A DNA stretch of 64,000 nucleotides, taken from Enterocloster asparagiformis. Lineage in GTDB: Bacteria > Bacillota > Clostridia > Lachnospirales > Lachnospiraceae. A model generated the notes under the pieces. It was not told the origin of the DNA. It saw nothing but the letters and a program-made list of their open reading frames with translations, and ran no database searches. The position numbers and the translations under genes are program-made. Of the stretch, positions 63,634-64,000 are shown piece by piece. The stretch's first letter is position 1. Each line of letters opens with the position of its first letter. The DNA lies in NCBI GenBank assembly GCA_018380885.1, contig JAGZSY010000006.1, positions 298,830-362,829 on the forward strand, given 5' to 3'.

Positions 63634-63981
63634 TCAGATTGCCCCCGAGTGGAGCCCCGCCGCGTAGAGCATACCGCAGGCGGAGAACATGCGGTGCCCG
63701 GTGGCCATCACGATCAGCCCCCGCTCCCTCGCCATCTCCAGCATAGCCTCATCCGGCTTCTTTCCCCGGACAAAAATCAGGCAGACAATGTCCAGCATCT
63801 CCGCAGTGCGGATCACCTGGGCGTTGCACAGGCCTGTCAGCAGGATGGAGTGATCCTTAGAAAACGCCAGCACGTCGCTCATCATGTCTGAGCCGCAGGC
63901 CGACCGCACCTCGCGGTCCAGATACTCCTCCCCCACCAATACCCTTGCGCCTAATATGTCCTTTACCTCTCTGACTGTCAT
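63634..63981 (-). CDS. DRTGG-domain protein
   Basis: 115 residues. DRTGG-type fold (MTVREVKDILGARVLVG, LLTGLCNAQVIRTAEMLDIVCLIF, LIVMATGHRMFSACGMLYAAG). ATG 63981 follows GAGAGGAACGT. First visible gene of the operon whose upstream part lies beyond the right edge; paralogous to the gene at 61405. Confidence 0.82.
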   Translation of the reverse strand: MTVREVKDILGARVLVGEEYLDREVRSACGSDMMSDVLAFSKDHSILLTGLCNAQVIRTAEMLDIVCLIFVRGKKPDEAMLEMARERGLIVMATGHRMFSACGMLYAAGLHSGAI

Positions 63982-64000
63982 ACGTTCCTCTCCCTCTTCC

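Overview
The window is 64 kb of GC-rich (roughly 60 percent by eye) bacterial chromosome that reads like a gut Clostridium of the Lachnospiraceae type. The signs are strong AGGAGG ribosome binding sites, Gram-positive lipoboxes, a DUF6809-like protein, stand-alone FchA beside FolD, an [FeFe]-hydrogenase-like sensory module, small holin-like type I toxins and many GntR-controlled sugar-acid genes. I saw no rRNA, tRNA, CRISPR array or complete insertion sequence.

Layout. (1) 1-5.4 kb: a sugar-acid catabolic cluster with a zinc dehydrogenase, two enolase-superfamily dehydratases, an RraA-type aldolase, an SDR and a GntR regulator; a shared TATATCACAA motif sits in both divergent promoters. (2) 5.5-11.3 kb: a YitT membrane protein, an M20 amidohydrolase plus YfcC-type transporter with a divergent LysR regulator, and a MerR regulator. 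(3) 11.4-18 kb: small hypotheticals, a HAD phosphatase, an SPFH/SHOCT pair, then a low-GC accessory patch with three copies of a type I toxin/antisense-RNA module, an HD-domain gene behind a G12 tract and a probable mobile-element scar, ending at the 3' end of guaA. (4) 18-31 kb: guaA, a glycerol-3-phosphate operon (glpA-like, FAD oxidoreductase, DUF1667, GDPD) behind a leader terminator, two GNATs, a WapI-like protein, uvrA, a RocB-like peptidase and a LURP-one protein. (5) 31-44 kb: an unfamiliar catabolic regulon with class II aldolase, UPF0261/Tm-1-like protein, metallo-hydrolase, two zinc dehydrogenases, GntR, a galactose/ribose-type ABC transporter, a Dabb protein, a beta-propeller lactonase, a 3-hydroxyacyl-CoA-dehydrogenase-like enzyme and a nitroreductase. 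(6) 44-51.8 kb: ftsH with a divergent MarR, a polar amino acid ABC transporter, folD and fchA. (7) 52-64 kb: sbcCD, a lipoprotein, a flotillin-like protein, a second lipoprotein, and the end of an operon coding for PHP, two DRTGG proteins, an [FeFe]-hydrogenase-like iron-sulfur protein and an RsbW-like ATPase.

How it fits together. Clusters 1 and 5 look like inducible import and oxidation/dehydration/aldol cleavage routes for unusual sugars or sugar acids; operator-like palindromes tie their promoters together. The glp operon would take glycerophosphodiesters to glycerol 3-phosphate and on to DHAP. FolD lacks the usual cyclohydrolase residues and sits beside FchA, which suggests split one-carbon chemistry. 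The most novel-looking stretches are the triplicated toxin/RNA patch beside guaA, the cluster at 31-44 kb and the hydrogenase-like signalling operon at the right edge.
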